Below the pieces are notes generated by a model. That model saw only the letters and a program-made list of their open reading frames with translations. It was not told where the DNA came from and did not search any database. The translations under genes and the position numbers were made by a program. Of a stretch of DNA of 64,000 nt, positions 17,041 through 25,656 are shown one piece after another; position 1 is the first letter of the stretch; every line of letters starts with the position of its first letter. Where the stretch lies: positions 186,001 to 250,000 of the forward strand of contig NZ_JH932292.1 in assembly GCF_000301035.1 (NCBI RefSeq). The letters are read 5' to 3'. This stretch comes from Facklamia hominis CCUG 36813 (GTDB taxonomy: Bacteria > Bacillota > Bacilli > Lactobacillales > Aerococcaceae).

Positions 17041-20000
17041 GTGTATTTATCAAGAATTGAAATGTCAGGCTTCAAATCTTTTGCTAACAAGACAAGTATT
17101 GAATTTGATCAGGGAATGACTGCGATCGTAGGACCTAATGGTTCTGGAAAATCAAATTTATCGGAAGCGATTCGCTGGGTTTTAGGAGAGCAATCGGCTA
17201 AGAGTCTTCGGGGAAGTAAAATGGAAGATGTGATCTTCAATGGATCTCAAGCTAAAAAGGCTGTTAATTATGCCAGTGTAACTTTGATTTTGAATAACGA
17301 AGATCGTTATCTCGATTATGACCAAAATGAAGTTGCCATTTGCCGTCAATATCATCGAAATGGAGATAGTCTATATTTTATTAATAAGCAACCAGTTCGT
17401 TTAAAAGACATTACGGACTTGCTATTAGATAGCGGAATTGGACGGAATTCCTTTGCTATGATTTCCCAGGGGAAAGTCGAATCTATTTTTCTCAGTAAGC
17501 CGGAAGAAAGACGGGGAATTTTTGAGGAAGCAGCCGGTGTTCAACGATATCAGGTTCGAAAAACTGAAGCGGAAAGAAAGTTAGTAAGGTCCAGAGACCA
17601 TTTGTCGAGGTTACGAGATATTCTCCATGAATTAAATAGTCAATTGGAACCCCTCAAATTACAGTATGATACAGCTTTAATTTATCAAGAAAAATCCCAA
17701 TTATTAAAAAATCAAGAATTATCCTTATATGCTTTTGAAATTGCTCAAAATAAAGAAGCTTGGGAGCAAGGGCAAATGGAATTAAAAATCTGCCATGAAC
17801 AATTACAAAGTTTGGCAGATCAAAAACAAAAAATAGATCAAACTTTAATGTCAAATCAAAATCAGTTAGATCGTTTAATTGAAACAATTGATGAGAAAAG
17901 CCTTGCGATTCAGGACCAGGCGAAATTATTGGAACAAAGAAAAGCGCAGTTACAAATATTACAGCAAGACCTCCGCTATGCCAAGTTAAGCCAAGATGAT
18001 CGGAGCGAGCAAAAAGAAGCATTAAAAAGTCAACTGACTGATTATCAACATACAAGCATAGTACAGGAAGAACAGATAGAACAATTGACGCTTGATATTC
18101 AATCACTTGAGTTGAAAATGACCGATCTAAAAAGTCAGATTCAAGTGATCAACAATACGGAATCAAAGAATGAGGAAGATATTCAATCTGATTTATTTGA
18201 TTATTATCGTCAGGAGAGTCATTATAAAAATCAAGTGAATCAATTTGATCAACTTCAACAACGTTTCTTACAGAAAAAGCATAATATTGAAGAGGCACAG
18301 GAGAATGTTCACAATCTTTTTGAAGAATGGGATGAAGTGTTAAATCAGCTAGAAGCGAAAATGAAGATCATTCAACAGGATCATATTTTAATGAAAAAAG
18401 ACTTAAGTGAAAGTGATTTAGTACTTAAAGAATTATCAGAAGATTTGCATAAAAAGGAGCAATTTTTCTATAAATTGCAAGAAAGCTATCAAATGTCAAG
18501 TGCAAAATATCAATCTTTGCTTCAATTGCAAGAAGATTATGCTGGCTATCATCAAGGTGTACGTTTTGTAATGCAACATCGTGATCAGCTTCAAGGTATC
18601 GAAGGGACAGTAGCGGATGCTATTCATGTTGATCCGATTTATCAAGAGGCCATTGATATTGCACTGGGAGCGAGCTTACAGAATATTATTGTTACAGATG
18701 ACCATGCAGCACGTTCAGCGATTCAGTTGTTACGAAAGAATCAAGCAGGACGCGCAACCTTTTTACCTCGGAGCAATATTAAAGGACGTAAAATAGCTGA
18801 CTATCAATTAAACAAAGCTCAGCAGAATCTGGGATTTATCGGATTAGCAAGTGATTTGGTAAGTAGTTCAAAAGAAAATCGAGCGATAGTTGAACAGCTT
18901 ATAGGTACATGCATCGTCGTTAAAGATTTAGAATCTGCACAATTTTTAGCAAAAGCAGTTAATCAACAAGCAAAAATCGTCAGTTTAAAAGGTGATTTAA
19001 TCCTTCCTGGAGGGGCAGTGACTGGTGGTAAGAATCATCATAAAAGAAGTTCTGTATTAAGCCGACAAAGTCAATTAACTCAACTTGAAGAAGCTTTGAA
19101 ACAGGATCGGTTACAATTGAAAGATGTTAAAGAACTGATCACGAACTATCGGCAAAAGCAACAAGAGAATTTGAATAGACGAGAACAAAGTGAGAAAAAA
19201 ATACAAGATCTTTTATCAGAATTAGAAAGTTTACGCAGCCAAAGGGAACAGATAATTAATCAAAAAGAACAAAAAGACTTACAATTAGCCATAAAAAAAG
19301 ATGATTTTGAAATGGCTAAAACTGAATTTGAACGAGAAAAAGAACAATATAAGGCCAATTTACAGACCTTAGATCAACTTACGGCAAAAATTGATGCAGG
19401 AAATCAAGCTTTAAAAAATTGGCAGACGGATCAAGGTCAAAAACAGGCGAAGCTAGATTCTCTTTTAAATCAATCGAATAGTATGAAGACAGAATTGGCC
19501 GTTAAGAATATGCAGTTGGTGCAAGAAAATAAACAATTGGAAGGGCTGAAACATTCGATTGAGAAGTTAGCTAATCAACTCGAAGAAAATCAAGAGAGCA
19601 ATCGATCAAGTCAAGAACAAATTAATCAACTGCATGAAAAAATACGAACCCTTAGTCAGCTTATCCAGAGAGAGGAACAGACTCTAGTTCAATCTAAAGA
19701 TGCTATTGAAAACTTGAAAATTCAGCGCAAGTCGCTTAATGGAGAATTACAAGCAGATCGTGAAAATGAAAAAGACCTTGAAGCAAAGCTTCAGAAGTTG
19801 TATCAAGAAGAAGCACATCTTCAAGCTAGCGTTGATCAGTATGATCGATCCATGGATCAACAGTTAACGTATTTAAGTGAAGCTTATCAAATCTCCTTTG
19901 AAGCAGCTAAGGCTCAATCCAAACCGATTGAGAACGTTAAACAGACTAAGGATTTGGTGAAGCGTTTAAGGCGAGAAATTGAACAGTTGGGACCTGTAAA

Positions 20001-20592
20001 TCTTCAAGCACTTCAAGATTATCAAGGATTGCAGGATCGATACGATGCCATGAAAGCTCAAGAAATAGATCTTTTGAAAGCGATGGATCAATTGCAAGCA
20101 ACGATGGATGAGATGGATCAAGAAGTTGAGAGTCGTTTTAAGATAGCCTTTGAAGCAATTAACCATCAATTCAAGCAAACTTTTGTCGCTTTATTTGGAG
20201 GCGGCAGAGCTTATTTAGAGTTAACTGATCCCAAGGATCTACTAGTAACTGGAATTGATATTGTGGCGCAACCTCCTGGTAAAAAGAAACAGAATTTAGC
20301 ATTACTTTCAGGGGGAGAACGTGCTTTAACTGCGATTGCGCTGCTTTTTGCCATTTTACAGACAAAAACTGTCCCCTTTGTTGTTTTGGATGAGGTTGAG
20401 GCAGCCTTAGATGATGCGAATGTGTATCGTTATGGACAATATATACAGAATTTTGCCCATCGAACACAGTTTATTGTGATAACGCATCGTAAAGGTACTA
20501 TGGAGTATGCGGATAGTTTATATGGAGTAACCATGCAGGAGACCGGGATCTCCAAATTGGCCTCAGTTAAATTAGCACAATTCAATGCTTAA
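17041..20592 (+). CDS. smc: Chromosome segregation protein SMC
   Basis: Core ATPase of bacterial condensin, acting with ScpA and ScpB (both encoded at 46.8-48.3 kb) to organise and separate chromosomes. The 1183-aa protein has N-terminal Walker A GPNGSGKSNL at 31-40, long coiled coils on both sides of a hinge (about 503-660, ending PGGAVTGGKNHHK), the ABC signature LSGGERALTAIALLF near 1090 and Walker B VPFVVLDEVEAALDDANV. Translation starts at GTG 17041 with a weak site inside rnc. It ends at a clear terminator. Confidence 0.97.
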   Translation: MYLSRIEMSGFKSFANKTSIEFDQGMTAIVGPNGSGKSNLSEAIRWVLGEQSAKSLRGSKMEDVIFNGSQAKKAVNYASVTLILNNEDRYLDYDQNEVAICRQYHRNGDSLYFINKQPVRLKDITDLLLDSGIGRNSFAMISQGKVESIFLSKPEERRGIFEEAAGVQRYQVRKTEAERKLVRSRDHLSRLRDILHELNSQLEPLKLQYDTALIYQEKSQLLKNQELSLYAFEIAQNKEAWEQGQMELKICHEQLQSLADQKQKIDQTLMSNQNQLDRLIETIDEKSLAIQDQAKLLEQRKAQLQILQQDLRYAKLSQDDRSEQKEALKSQLTDYQHTSIVQEEQIEQLTLDIQSLELKMTDLKSQIQVINNTESKNEEDIQSDLFDYYRQESHYKNQVNQFDQLQQRFLQKKHNIEEAQENVHNLFEEWDEVLNQLEAKMKIIQQDHILMKKDLSESDLVLKELSEDLHKKEQFFYKLQESYQMSSAKYQSLLQLQEDYAGYHQGVRFVMQHRDQLQGIEGTVADAIHVDPIYQEAIDIALGASLQNIIVTDDHAARSAIQLLRKNQAGRATFLPRSNIKGRKIADYQLNKAQQNLGFIGLASDLVSSSKENRAIVEQLIGTCIVVKDLESAQFLAKAVNQQAKIVSLKGDLILPGGAVTGGKNHHKRSSVLSRQSQLTQLEEALKQDRLQLKDVKELITNYRQKQQENLNRREQSEKKIQDLLSELESLRSQREQIINQKEQKDLQLAIKKDDFEMAKTEFEREKEQYKANLQTLDQLTAKIDAGNQALKNWQTDQGQKQAKLDSLLNQSNSMKTELAVKNMQLVQENKQLEGLKHSIEKLANQLEENQESNRSSQEQINQLHEKIRTLSQLIQREEQTLVQSKDAIENLKIQRKSLNGELQADRENEKDLEAKLQKLYQEEAHLQASVDQYDRSMDQQLTYLSEAYQISFEAAKAQSKPIENVKQTKDLVKRLRREIEQLGPVNLQALQDYQGLQDRYDAMKAQEIDLLKAMDQLQATMDEMDQEVESRFKIAFEAINHQFKQTFVALFGGGRAYLELTDPKDLLVTGIDIVAQPPGKKKQNLALLSGGERALTAIALLFAILQTKTVPFVVLDEVEAALDDANVYRYGQYIQNFAHRTQFIVITHRKGTMEYADSLYGVTMQETGISKLASVKLAQFNA

Positions 20593-20608
20593 TAAGAACA
20601 ATAAATTT

Positions 20609-20638
20609 AAGGGCGTGCTAGAAATAGCGCGCCTTTTT
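20609..20638 (+). terminator. Rho-independent terminator after smc
   Basis: GC-rich stem GGCGTGCTA/TAGCGCGCC with one G-T pair, GAAA loop and five T's. Confidence 0.85.
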
Positions 20639-20649
20639 AAAAGTTTCTA

Positions 20650-20658
20650 TGATATAAT
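20650..20658 (+). promoter_or_regulatory. Extended -10 promoter before the HAD phosphatase gene
   Basis: TG (20650-20651) plus a perfect TATAAT (20653-20658); the -35 position falls in the preceding terminator and is poor. Confidence 0.6.
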
Positions 20659-20712
20659 TAGAAGCATTAGATTGGATGATCGTGTCTTTTGAAAAGGAAT
20701 GGATTGTATCGT

Positions 20713-21519
20713 ATGATAAAATTAGTGGCAATAGATTTAGATGGGACACTTTTAAATGATGAAAAAGGCGTGGATCTTGAAAATATAAAAGCCATCCAAC
20801 GAGTAAAATCATTGGGAATAAAAGTGGTTATCTGTACGGGACGTCCTTTATTTACCGCTAAGCCAATTATTGACTTATTAGGTCCTGTTGTCTCGGAAGA
20901 GTATTTAATTATTTATAATGGCGCAGTGTTATATCGCTTGGATCAAAAGAAACTGATCTATCAAAATCATCTTTCTCTGTCTGATTTAAAATTTTTCAAA
21001 CAGCTAATGGATGAGCTTGATATGCCACTCAACGCACTCACGTTAGATACTATTTATGAATCGCCAAAAATTATTCCTGGCCGTCCCAATTTGTATCGCA
21101 AGGCCTTTCCTAATGCGCCTTTTGAAAAGAAAAACTTTGATGATTTCAGTGAAGATCAGATTTTCTTAAAATTTGTAGTGACAGCTGAAGCGAGTTTTTT
21201 AAAGCAACAAATGGCTAGAATCCCCAGACATTTATGGGATGATTATTCCATTTGTTTATCGCATCCTTTTCAATTAGAAGTGATGGCAAAAGGAGTTTCA
21301 AAATCACAGACACTGAAACGATTAGGGGATTATTTATCGATCTCAATGAAAGAGGTCCTTGCTTTGGGGGATCAATTAAATGATATGGATCTACTTCAAG
21401 TAGCCGGAATCGGCGTGGCAATGGAAAATGCAGACGATCGGTTGAAAGAGATTGCTGATTTTGTTACAAAGTCCAATAATCAAGCTGGTGTAGCTTATGC
21501 ATTGGATCATTTTATTTAA
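20713..21519 (+). CDS. Cof-type HAD-IIB family sugar-phosphatase
   Basis: Haloacid-dehalogenase hydrolase, 268 aa from ATG 20713. Motif I is AIDLDGTLLND, motif II CTGRP, motif III a lysine in the SKSQTLKRLG region, and motif IV GDQLNDMDLL. The cap is the large Cof/IIB type. Relatives dephosphorylate sugar phosphates, flavin mononucleotide or pyridoxal phosphate, and the substrate cannot be told here. The AAGGA at 20694-20698 lies far from ATG 20713 (14 bases), so TTG 20704 is a possible start three residues upstream. A Cof-type gene between smc and ftsY is common in Lactobacillales. Confidence 0.9.
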   Translation: MIKLVAIDLDGTLLNDEKGVDLENIKAIQRVKSLGIKVVICTGRPLFTAKPIIDLLGPVVSEEYLIIYNGAVLYRLDQKKLIYQNHLSLSDLKFFKQLMDELDMPLNALTLDTIYESPKIIPGRPNLYRKAFPNAPFEKKNFDDFSEDQIFLKFVVTAEASFLKQQMARIPRHLWDDYSICLSHPFQLEVMAKGVSKSQTLKRLGDYLSISMKEVLALGDQLNDMDLLQVAGIGVAMENADDRLKEIADFVTKSNNQAGVAYALDHFI

Positions 21520-21534
21520 AGATTGGAGGCCATT

Positions 21535-22566
21535 ATGGGATTATTAGATCGAATTAAACGAGCATTTACTGGTGAAGACAAGGTGATAAAAAATCAAACA
21601 CCTGACCAAGAAGAAAAATTAGTTTTAGAAAAATATGATAAAGGTTTAGAGAATACGCGTCAGTCATTTGGTGAAAAGATTAGTCAATTATTTACTGGTT
21701 GGCGCGAGATTGATGATTCTTTTTATGATGAATTAGAAGAGTGCCTAATTAGTGCAGATGTAGGTTTTGATATGACTTTGGCTTTAAGTGATGCAATTCG
21801 TCAAGCAGTAGAAGATCAAAATGTCTATAAGATTGAAGATGTTAAGCGGGTCATGCTTGAAGAAATGGTGGCCATCTATGAAAAAGAAGGTAACGATTCA
21901 GTTGCATTAACAGAAAATTCAGATGGGCCAAGTGTCATTTTATTTGTGGGTGTTAATGGCGTTGGAAAGACCACTTCTGTCGGAAAAATTGCCTATCAGC
22001 TAAAGAATGCAGGGAAAAAGGTCTTATTAGCTGCGGGGGATACTTTTAGGGCAGGGGCTACGGAGCAATTAACTGTGTGGGCGGATCGTTTAGGAATTCC
22101 AGTTGTTACTGGTCAAGAAAAAAGTGATCCTGCTTCTGTAGTCTTTGATGCAGTAAAATTAGCTAATCAAGAACATTACGATTATTTGTTGGTTGATACT
22201 GCTGGTCGACTTCATTCGAAGGCAAATCTAATGAATGAATTAGCCAAAATGAAACGAATCATTGAACGTGAAAATCCAAACGGCGTTCAAGAGGTCTTAT
22301 TAGTTTTAGATGCAACAACGGGCCAAAATGCATTAACTCAAGCAAAGCAATTTAATGACGCGACAGAAATTACGGGTCTTGTGCTAACCAAGTTAGATGG
22401 TACAGCAAAGGGTGGAGTCATTTTATCAATTCGTTATGAATTAGATATTCCAGTGAAATTTATTGGTTTAGGTGAGCAAGCAACTGACTTACAGCCATTT
22501 GATGCTGAAAAGTATATGTATTCGTTGATAAAAGATCTCATTGAAAATAAAGATATCAATGCTTAA
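21535..22566 (+). CDS. ftsY: Signal recognition particle receptor FtsY
   Basis: SRP-dependent GTPase that delivers ribosomes making membrane proteins to the translocon. The 343-aa protein has a short charged N-terminal A region (about 1-45), the N domain, and the G domain with GVNGVGKT at 139-146, DTAGRLHSK, and TKLDGTAKGG. ATG 21535 follows GGAGG at 21525-21529; the frame's upstream TTG at 21523 overlaps that site. In many relatives ylxM and ffh follow; here rodZ with its own promoter comes next, so the SRP genes must lie elsewhere. Confidence 0.96.
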   Translation: MGLLDRIKRAFTGEDKVIKNQTPDQEEKLVLEKYDKGLENTRQSFGEKISQLFTGWREIDDSFYDELEECLISADVGFDMTLALSDAIRQAVEDQNVYKIEDVKRVMLEEMVAIYEKEGNDSVALTENSDGPSVILFVGVNGVGKTTSVGKIAYQLKNAGKKVLLAAGDTFRAGATEQLTVWADRLGIPVVTGQEKSDPASVVFDAVKLANQEHYDYLLVDTAGRLHSKANLMNELAKMKRIIERENPNGVQEVLLVLDATTGQNALTQAKQFNDATEITGLVLTKLDGTAKGGVILSIRYELDIPVKFIGLGEQATDLQPFDAEKYMYSLIKDLIENKDINA

Positions 22567-22603
22567 ATGAAGCAATAATCTATTAGATGATCCATAGAAG
22601 CTA

Positions 22604-22612
22604 TGCTATAAT
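22604..22612 (+). promoter_or_regulatory. Extended -10 promoter for rodZ-pgsA
   Basis: TG (22604-22605), one base, then perfect TATAAT (22607-22612); a loose TTAGAT lies 18 bases upstream. Confidence 0.65.
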
Positions 22613-22645
22613 ATTCTTGATCATGTAAAAAAGGGAGTAATGGTG

Positions 22646-23677
22646 ATGAGCGAATTAGGAACTCGACTTAGAGAAGCACGAGTGAATAAAGGATATACGC
22701 TGAATACACTTCAGCAGATGACTAAAATTCAAAAAAAATACCTTCAAGCTTTGGAAGAAGGCCGTTATGATGAAATTCCTGGTAATTTTTATATCAGAGC
22801 TTTTGTTAAGCAGTATGCAGATATGGTAGGCTTAGATGGAGATCAATTACTAAAAGATTACGAATCTGAACTTGATGTAACCAGTAAACCAGTCTCAAGC
22901 TCTCTAGATGATCAAGATCAAGATCGACTTCCAAGTCGTGTGAAGGCTAGACATTCTTTGAATGATCGTAGTCAATTAGAGATGATTTTGTCTTATATCC
23001 CTTTATTTATCTTAACTTTTATTATTATCTTAATTATTATTATCCTAGCTTTAGCAATTCGGGATCTATCGAAAAATGATTCGGATATGGATTCCATGAC
23101 TAAAACTGAAACCAGTGTTGTTCAACCGGTAGAGCCCGACTCACACCCAGAGTCGACGAAAGAGGATGAATCAACGACAGAAGATGCTTCATCAGGTGAT
23201 TTGGCAGAAAATCAAATGCGAGTAGGTCCAGCGGTGATTAGTCTTGTTTCAAATCCTGGGGAAGAAAAGACTTATAAACTGGAAGATGACTGGAAAGACT
23301 ATACATTTACTTTAAATGCAACAGGCTTTGTATGGTTAGGCATCTATGAAGATGGTCAAATGGTTGAGGATCGAACGGTTAATCAAGGTGAAAGTTTTGA
23401 TTACGTGGTTGATAAGCCTGTAAAAGAGATTCGTCTAGAGATTGGATATCCTCAAGGAGGAAGTTTTGCGGTAAATGGTCAAACGGTGGAAGTAGACCCT
23501 AGCGTTCCATATTCGATCAAATTTATTGCTAATGATCAAACTGATTCATCAGATCATCAGGAAAGTTCACAAGAGAATGCGGTTGAGCTAACTTCAACTG
23601 AAAATAGTGAACCTAGTTCAACAACCGGATTCCAAGGACCAGCGGTTTACGATCCAGCCAATAGAAGGAGTCGTTAG
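22646..23677 (+). CDS. rodZ: RodZ-like cell-shape protein (HTH, membrane helix, DUF4115)
   Basis: Bitopic membrane protein that links the MreB elongation machinery to the envelope. The 343-aa product has a Cro-type helix-turn-helix of the RodZ kind (LGTRLREARVNKGYTLNTL..., residues 3-70), a membrane helix near 114-138, a Ser/Thr/Glu-rich linker, and a C-terminal beta domain of the DUF4115 type (about 185-290). Three in-frame starts are close together; ATG 22646 is chosen because it lies 8 bases after AAGGGAG. The adjacent pgsA starts two bases after its stop, the usual rodZ-pgsA coupling in Firmicutes. Confidence 0.88.
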   Translation: MSELGTRLREARVNKGYTLNTLQQMTKIQKKYLQALEEGRYDEIPGNFYIRAFVKQYADMVGLDGDQLLKDYESELDVTSKPVSSSLDDQDQDRLPSRVKARHSLNDRSQLEMILSYIPLFILTFIIILIIIILALAIRDLSKNDSDMDSMTKTETSVVQPVEPDSHPESTKEDESTTEDASSGDLAENQMRVGPAVISLVSNPGEEKTYKLEDDWKDYTFTLNATGFVWLGIYEDGQMVEDRTVNQGESFDYVVDKPVKEIRLEIGYPQGGSFAVNGQTVEVDPSVPYSIKFIANDQTDSSDHQESSQENAVELTSTENSEPSSTTGFQGPAVYDPANRRSR

Positions 23678-23679
23678 GA

Positions 23680-24261
23680 ATGAACATTGCGAATCGTCTA
23701 ACATTATTTCGAATGGGATGTATTCCAGTTTTTGTTCTCTTACTAACGCTGAATATTGACTTAGGAGAGATTACATTGTGGAATCAGACACTACCCTGTA
23801 TTGATTTTATAGCTGGTTTACTTTTTGCCATCGCTTCTTTTACGGATTATCTTGATGGATATCTCGCTCGTAAATATCATTTAATTACTCAATTTGGCAT
23901 ATTTTTTGATCCGATGGCAGATAAGCTGCTCGTTATAGCAGCCTTAGTATTGTTAGTGGCTAGAGGTGACTTATCTGCATGGATTTGTATCATTATTGTC
24001 AGTCGTGAGCTATTGGTAACAGGTTTACGTGTTCTTTTAGCTCAACAAAATGGGCGTGTTTTAGCTGCAGCATGGCCTGGAAAGGTAAAGACATTTACCC
24101 AAATGTTTGCTATTTTATTTTACCTTTGGCATGACTTGGGCTTTCACTTTTTACCATTTTCAATGGCAAAACTCCTTATCTACTTGTGCTTAATATTTAC
24201 AATTTATTCTGGGATCGATTATTTTTGGAAAGGTCGTTCAGTCTTTTCCAATACTATTTAG
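23680..24261 (+). CDS. pgsA: CDP-diacylglycerol-glycerol-3-phosphate 3-phosphatidyltransferase
   Basis: Makes phosphatidylglycerol phosphate, the committed step to phosphatidylglycerol, in the membrane. The 193-aa multi-helix protein has the CDP-alcohol phosphotransferase signature from Asp59: D59-G60, A63-R64, G73, D77 and D81, all in the canonical spacing. ATG 23680 is preceded by AAGGAG inside the end of rodZ. A hairpin terminator follows 9 bases after the stop. No unusual residues are seen. Confidence 0.95.
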   Translation: MNIANRLTLFRMGCIPVFVLLLTLNIDLGEITLWNQTLPCIDFIAGLLFAIASFTDYLDGYLARKYHLITQFGIFFDPMADKLLVIAALVLLVARGDLSAWICIIIVSRELLVTGLRVLLAQQNGRVLAAAWPGKVKTFTQMFAILFYLWHDLGFHFLPFSMAKLLIYLCLIFTIYSGIDYFWKGRSVFSNTI

Positions 24262-24269
24262 TAAAGAAC

Positions 24270-24298
24270 AGGCTATGACCATAGGTCATGGCCTTTTT
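24270..24298 (+). terminator. Rho-independent terminator after pgsA
   Basis: Stem AGGCTATGACC / GGTCATGGCCT with one T-G pair, ATA loop and five T's. Confidence 0.85.
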
Positions 24299-24329
24299 AA
24301 ACATATAATATTAAAGTTTCCTATTAGCT

Positions 24330-24384
24330 ACTCATATATTGAATTTGGTAGAATCCGATAAGGTATAACAATTCAATCATGAGT
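24330..24384. repeat. Long inverted repeat upstream of cinA
   Basis: Left arm 24330-24345 and right arm 24370-24384 match as ACTCAT..ATTGAATT against AATTCAAT.ATGAGT, leaving a small bulge and a 24-base loop that holds TAGAAT and TATAAC, which resemble -10 elements. It may be an operator or a leader structure. Confidence 0.55.
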
Positions 24385-24451
24385 AAAAGCATGGTATCTA
24401 ATAAAATAGCGCAATTGTAATGGGAAAGAATATCTAATATTAGGAGGTTAT

Positions 24452-25594
24452 ATGAAGGCAATAGTTATTAAGTTATCCGCTGAGTCTGATAAGCGAAAAA
24501 TAGCCGCTAAGCAGGAGGTTAAAACCATAAAAGCAATATCTGAAAATGGAATTGAATTTTCCTTCCAATATATTAAAGATAATCCGCAAATCCTAATGGA
24601 ACAACTATCATTATTGTCCACTGAATATGATTTAATGCTAATAATTGGATCGGAAATCTTAAATGATGGTTCTTTAATTTTCGATATTCTTCAGAATCAT
24701 TATTTTCTAAAACATTTTTCAATCGCTTTTGTAAATGAACAGAATCAGGTAGTTAGGGCATTTATTGGAGAAAATAATTCAGAATCTCTTAAGAATATTT
24801 ATTTATTGCCAAATGTTTCTAATATAGAGGATCAGTTATTTAATGAATCGATCATGGCTATTTTAAAAGATTTTATGACTTGGAATGCTCCGTCTCAGAT
24901 GAAGTGTTTAAATTTTTTGACGGATAATAAGTCATCTTTTCAGGAAAAAATTCTTTCTCAGTTAAAGATTTTTGAAGTAAATAAATGGTTGATTATGGAA
25001 GACAAAGGAATCATGCAGCTCTTACTCTTTGAGCCGATTAATACAACAAATTTTATCGATAAAATGAGTCAATTGTTCCCTCAAAATTATCTTGCTTCTG
25101 GAAATAATTTTTCTTTGGAGGAGTGGCTTGTTAGACGGTTGAGTCAAAGGCATCAAACCATTTCAACGGCAGAAAGTCTCACAGCAGGCTTAGTGTCTAG
25201 TCGGTTAGTCATGGTATCTGGAGCCAGTCAAGTGTTAAAAGGGGGCATGGTTGTCTATCAAAGTATCATGAAAGATGTACTGCTAGGTATTGATAATCAA
25301 TTGACCATAGGCGATCATGTCTATAGTCATGCTTGTGCTAAAGCAATGGCTCGAGCAATTCAAACAAAAACACAGTCAGATTTTGGACTATCTTTGACAG
25401 GTGTAGCAGGTCCGGGGGGAGACATGGGACACCCTGCCGGTCAGGTTTTTATTGGGATTGCCCAAAAGGGGCATGAAGTTGAATCTTATAAGTACCAATT
25501 TAATTTTAATGATAGAAATCAAGTTCGGATAAGAGCCTGTCGACAGGCCTTACTCTTATTAGCTCAAAAAATATTATCGAACAAATGTTCTTAA
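24452..25594 (+). CDS. cinA: CinA-like protein: intact nicotinamide-nucleotide amidase domain, decayed N-terminal domain
   Basis: The C-terminal domain (about 222-378) is a normal PncC/CinA amidase that deamidates NMN: TAESLTAGLVSSRL from 239, SGASQVLKGGMVVYQ, and TGVAGPGG at 316-323. The N-terminal 215 residues occupy the place of the MoCF-type domain but lack its usual opening GTELLLG motif and are Lys/Ile/Asn-rich. Total length, 380 aa, is slightly below the usual 410-420. ATG 24452 follows AGGAGG. As in streptococci and many Firmicutes it precedes recA, whose SOS box overlaps the last codons of this gene. No competence-type cin-box was recognised upstream. Confidence 0.85.
   Translation: MKAIVIKLSAESDKRKIAAKQEVKTIKAISENGIEFSFQYIKDNPQILMEQLSLLSTEYDLMLIIGSEILNDGSLIFDILQNHYFLKHFSIAFVNEQNQVVRAFIGENNSESLKNIYLLPNVSNIEDQLFNESIMAILKDFMTWNAPSQMKCLNFLTDNKSSFQEKILSQLKIFEVNKWLIMEDKGIMQLLLFEPINTTNFIDKMSQLFPQNYLASGNNFSLEEWLVRRLSQRHQTISTAESLTAGLVSSRLVMVSGASQVLKGGMVVYQSIMKDVLLGIDNQLTIGDHVYSHACAKAMARAIQTKTQSDFGLSLTGVAGPGGDMGHPAGQVFIGIAQKGHEVESYKYQFNFNDRNQVRIRACRQALLLLAQKILSNKCS
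25578..25591 (+). promoter_or_regulatory. LexA/DinR (SOS) box upstream of recA
   Basis: CGAAC-AAAT-GTTCT matches the Gram-positive SOS consensus CGAAC-N4-GTTCG except for the last base. It lies 8 bases ahead of the recA -35 element, inside the last cinA codons. Confidence 0.8.
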
Positions 25595-25599
25595 ACTGA

Positions 25600-25627
25600 T
25601 TGAAATAATTTTAATAAATGGTAAAAT
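25600..25627 (+). promoter_or_regulatory. Sigma-A promoter for recA
   Basis: TTGAAA (25600-25605), a 16-base spacer, TAAAAT (25622-25627). Confidence 0.7.
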
Positions 25628-25656
25628 ATACTTAGACAGAGAAGTGGAGGAAGAAT

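Noticed and set aside
17654-18106. 150-codon open frame antisense to smc
   Set aside because: It lies wholly inside the smc coiled-coil region on the other strand, has no ribosome binding site or recognisable domain, and follows from the repetitive codon use of coiled coils.
17500-20000. Repeats in smc
   Set aside because: Recurrent Gln/Glu/Leu codons reflect heptads of the coiled coil, not a DNA repeat array.
24385-24451. Competence cin-box or com-box before cinA
   Set aside because: I looked for a ComX-type box and found no match; only ordinary AT-rich sequence and AGGAGG are present.
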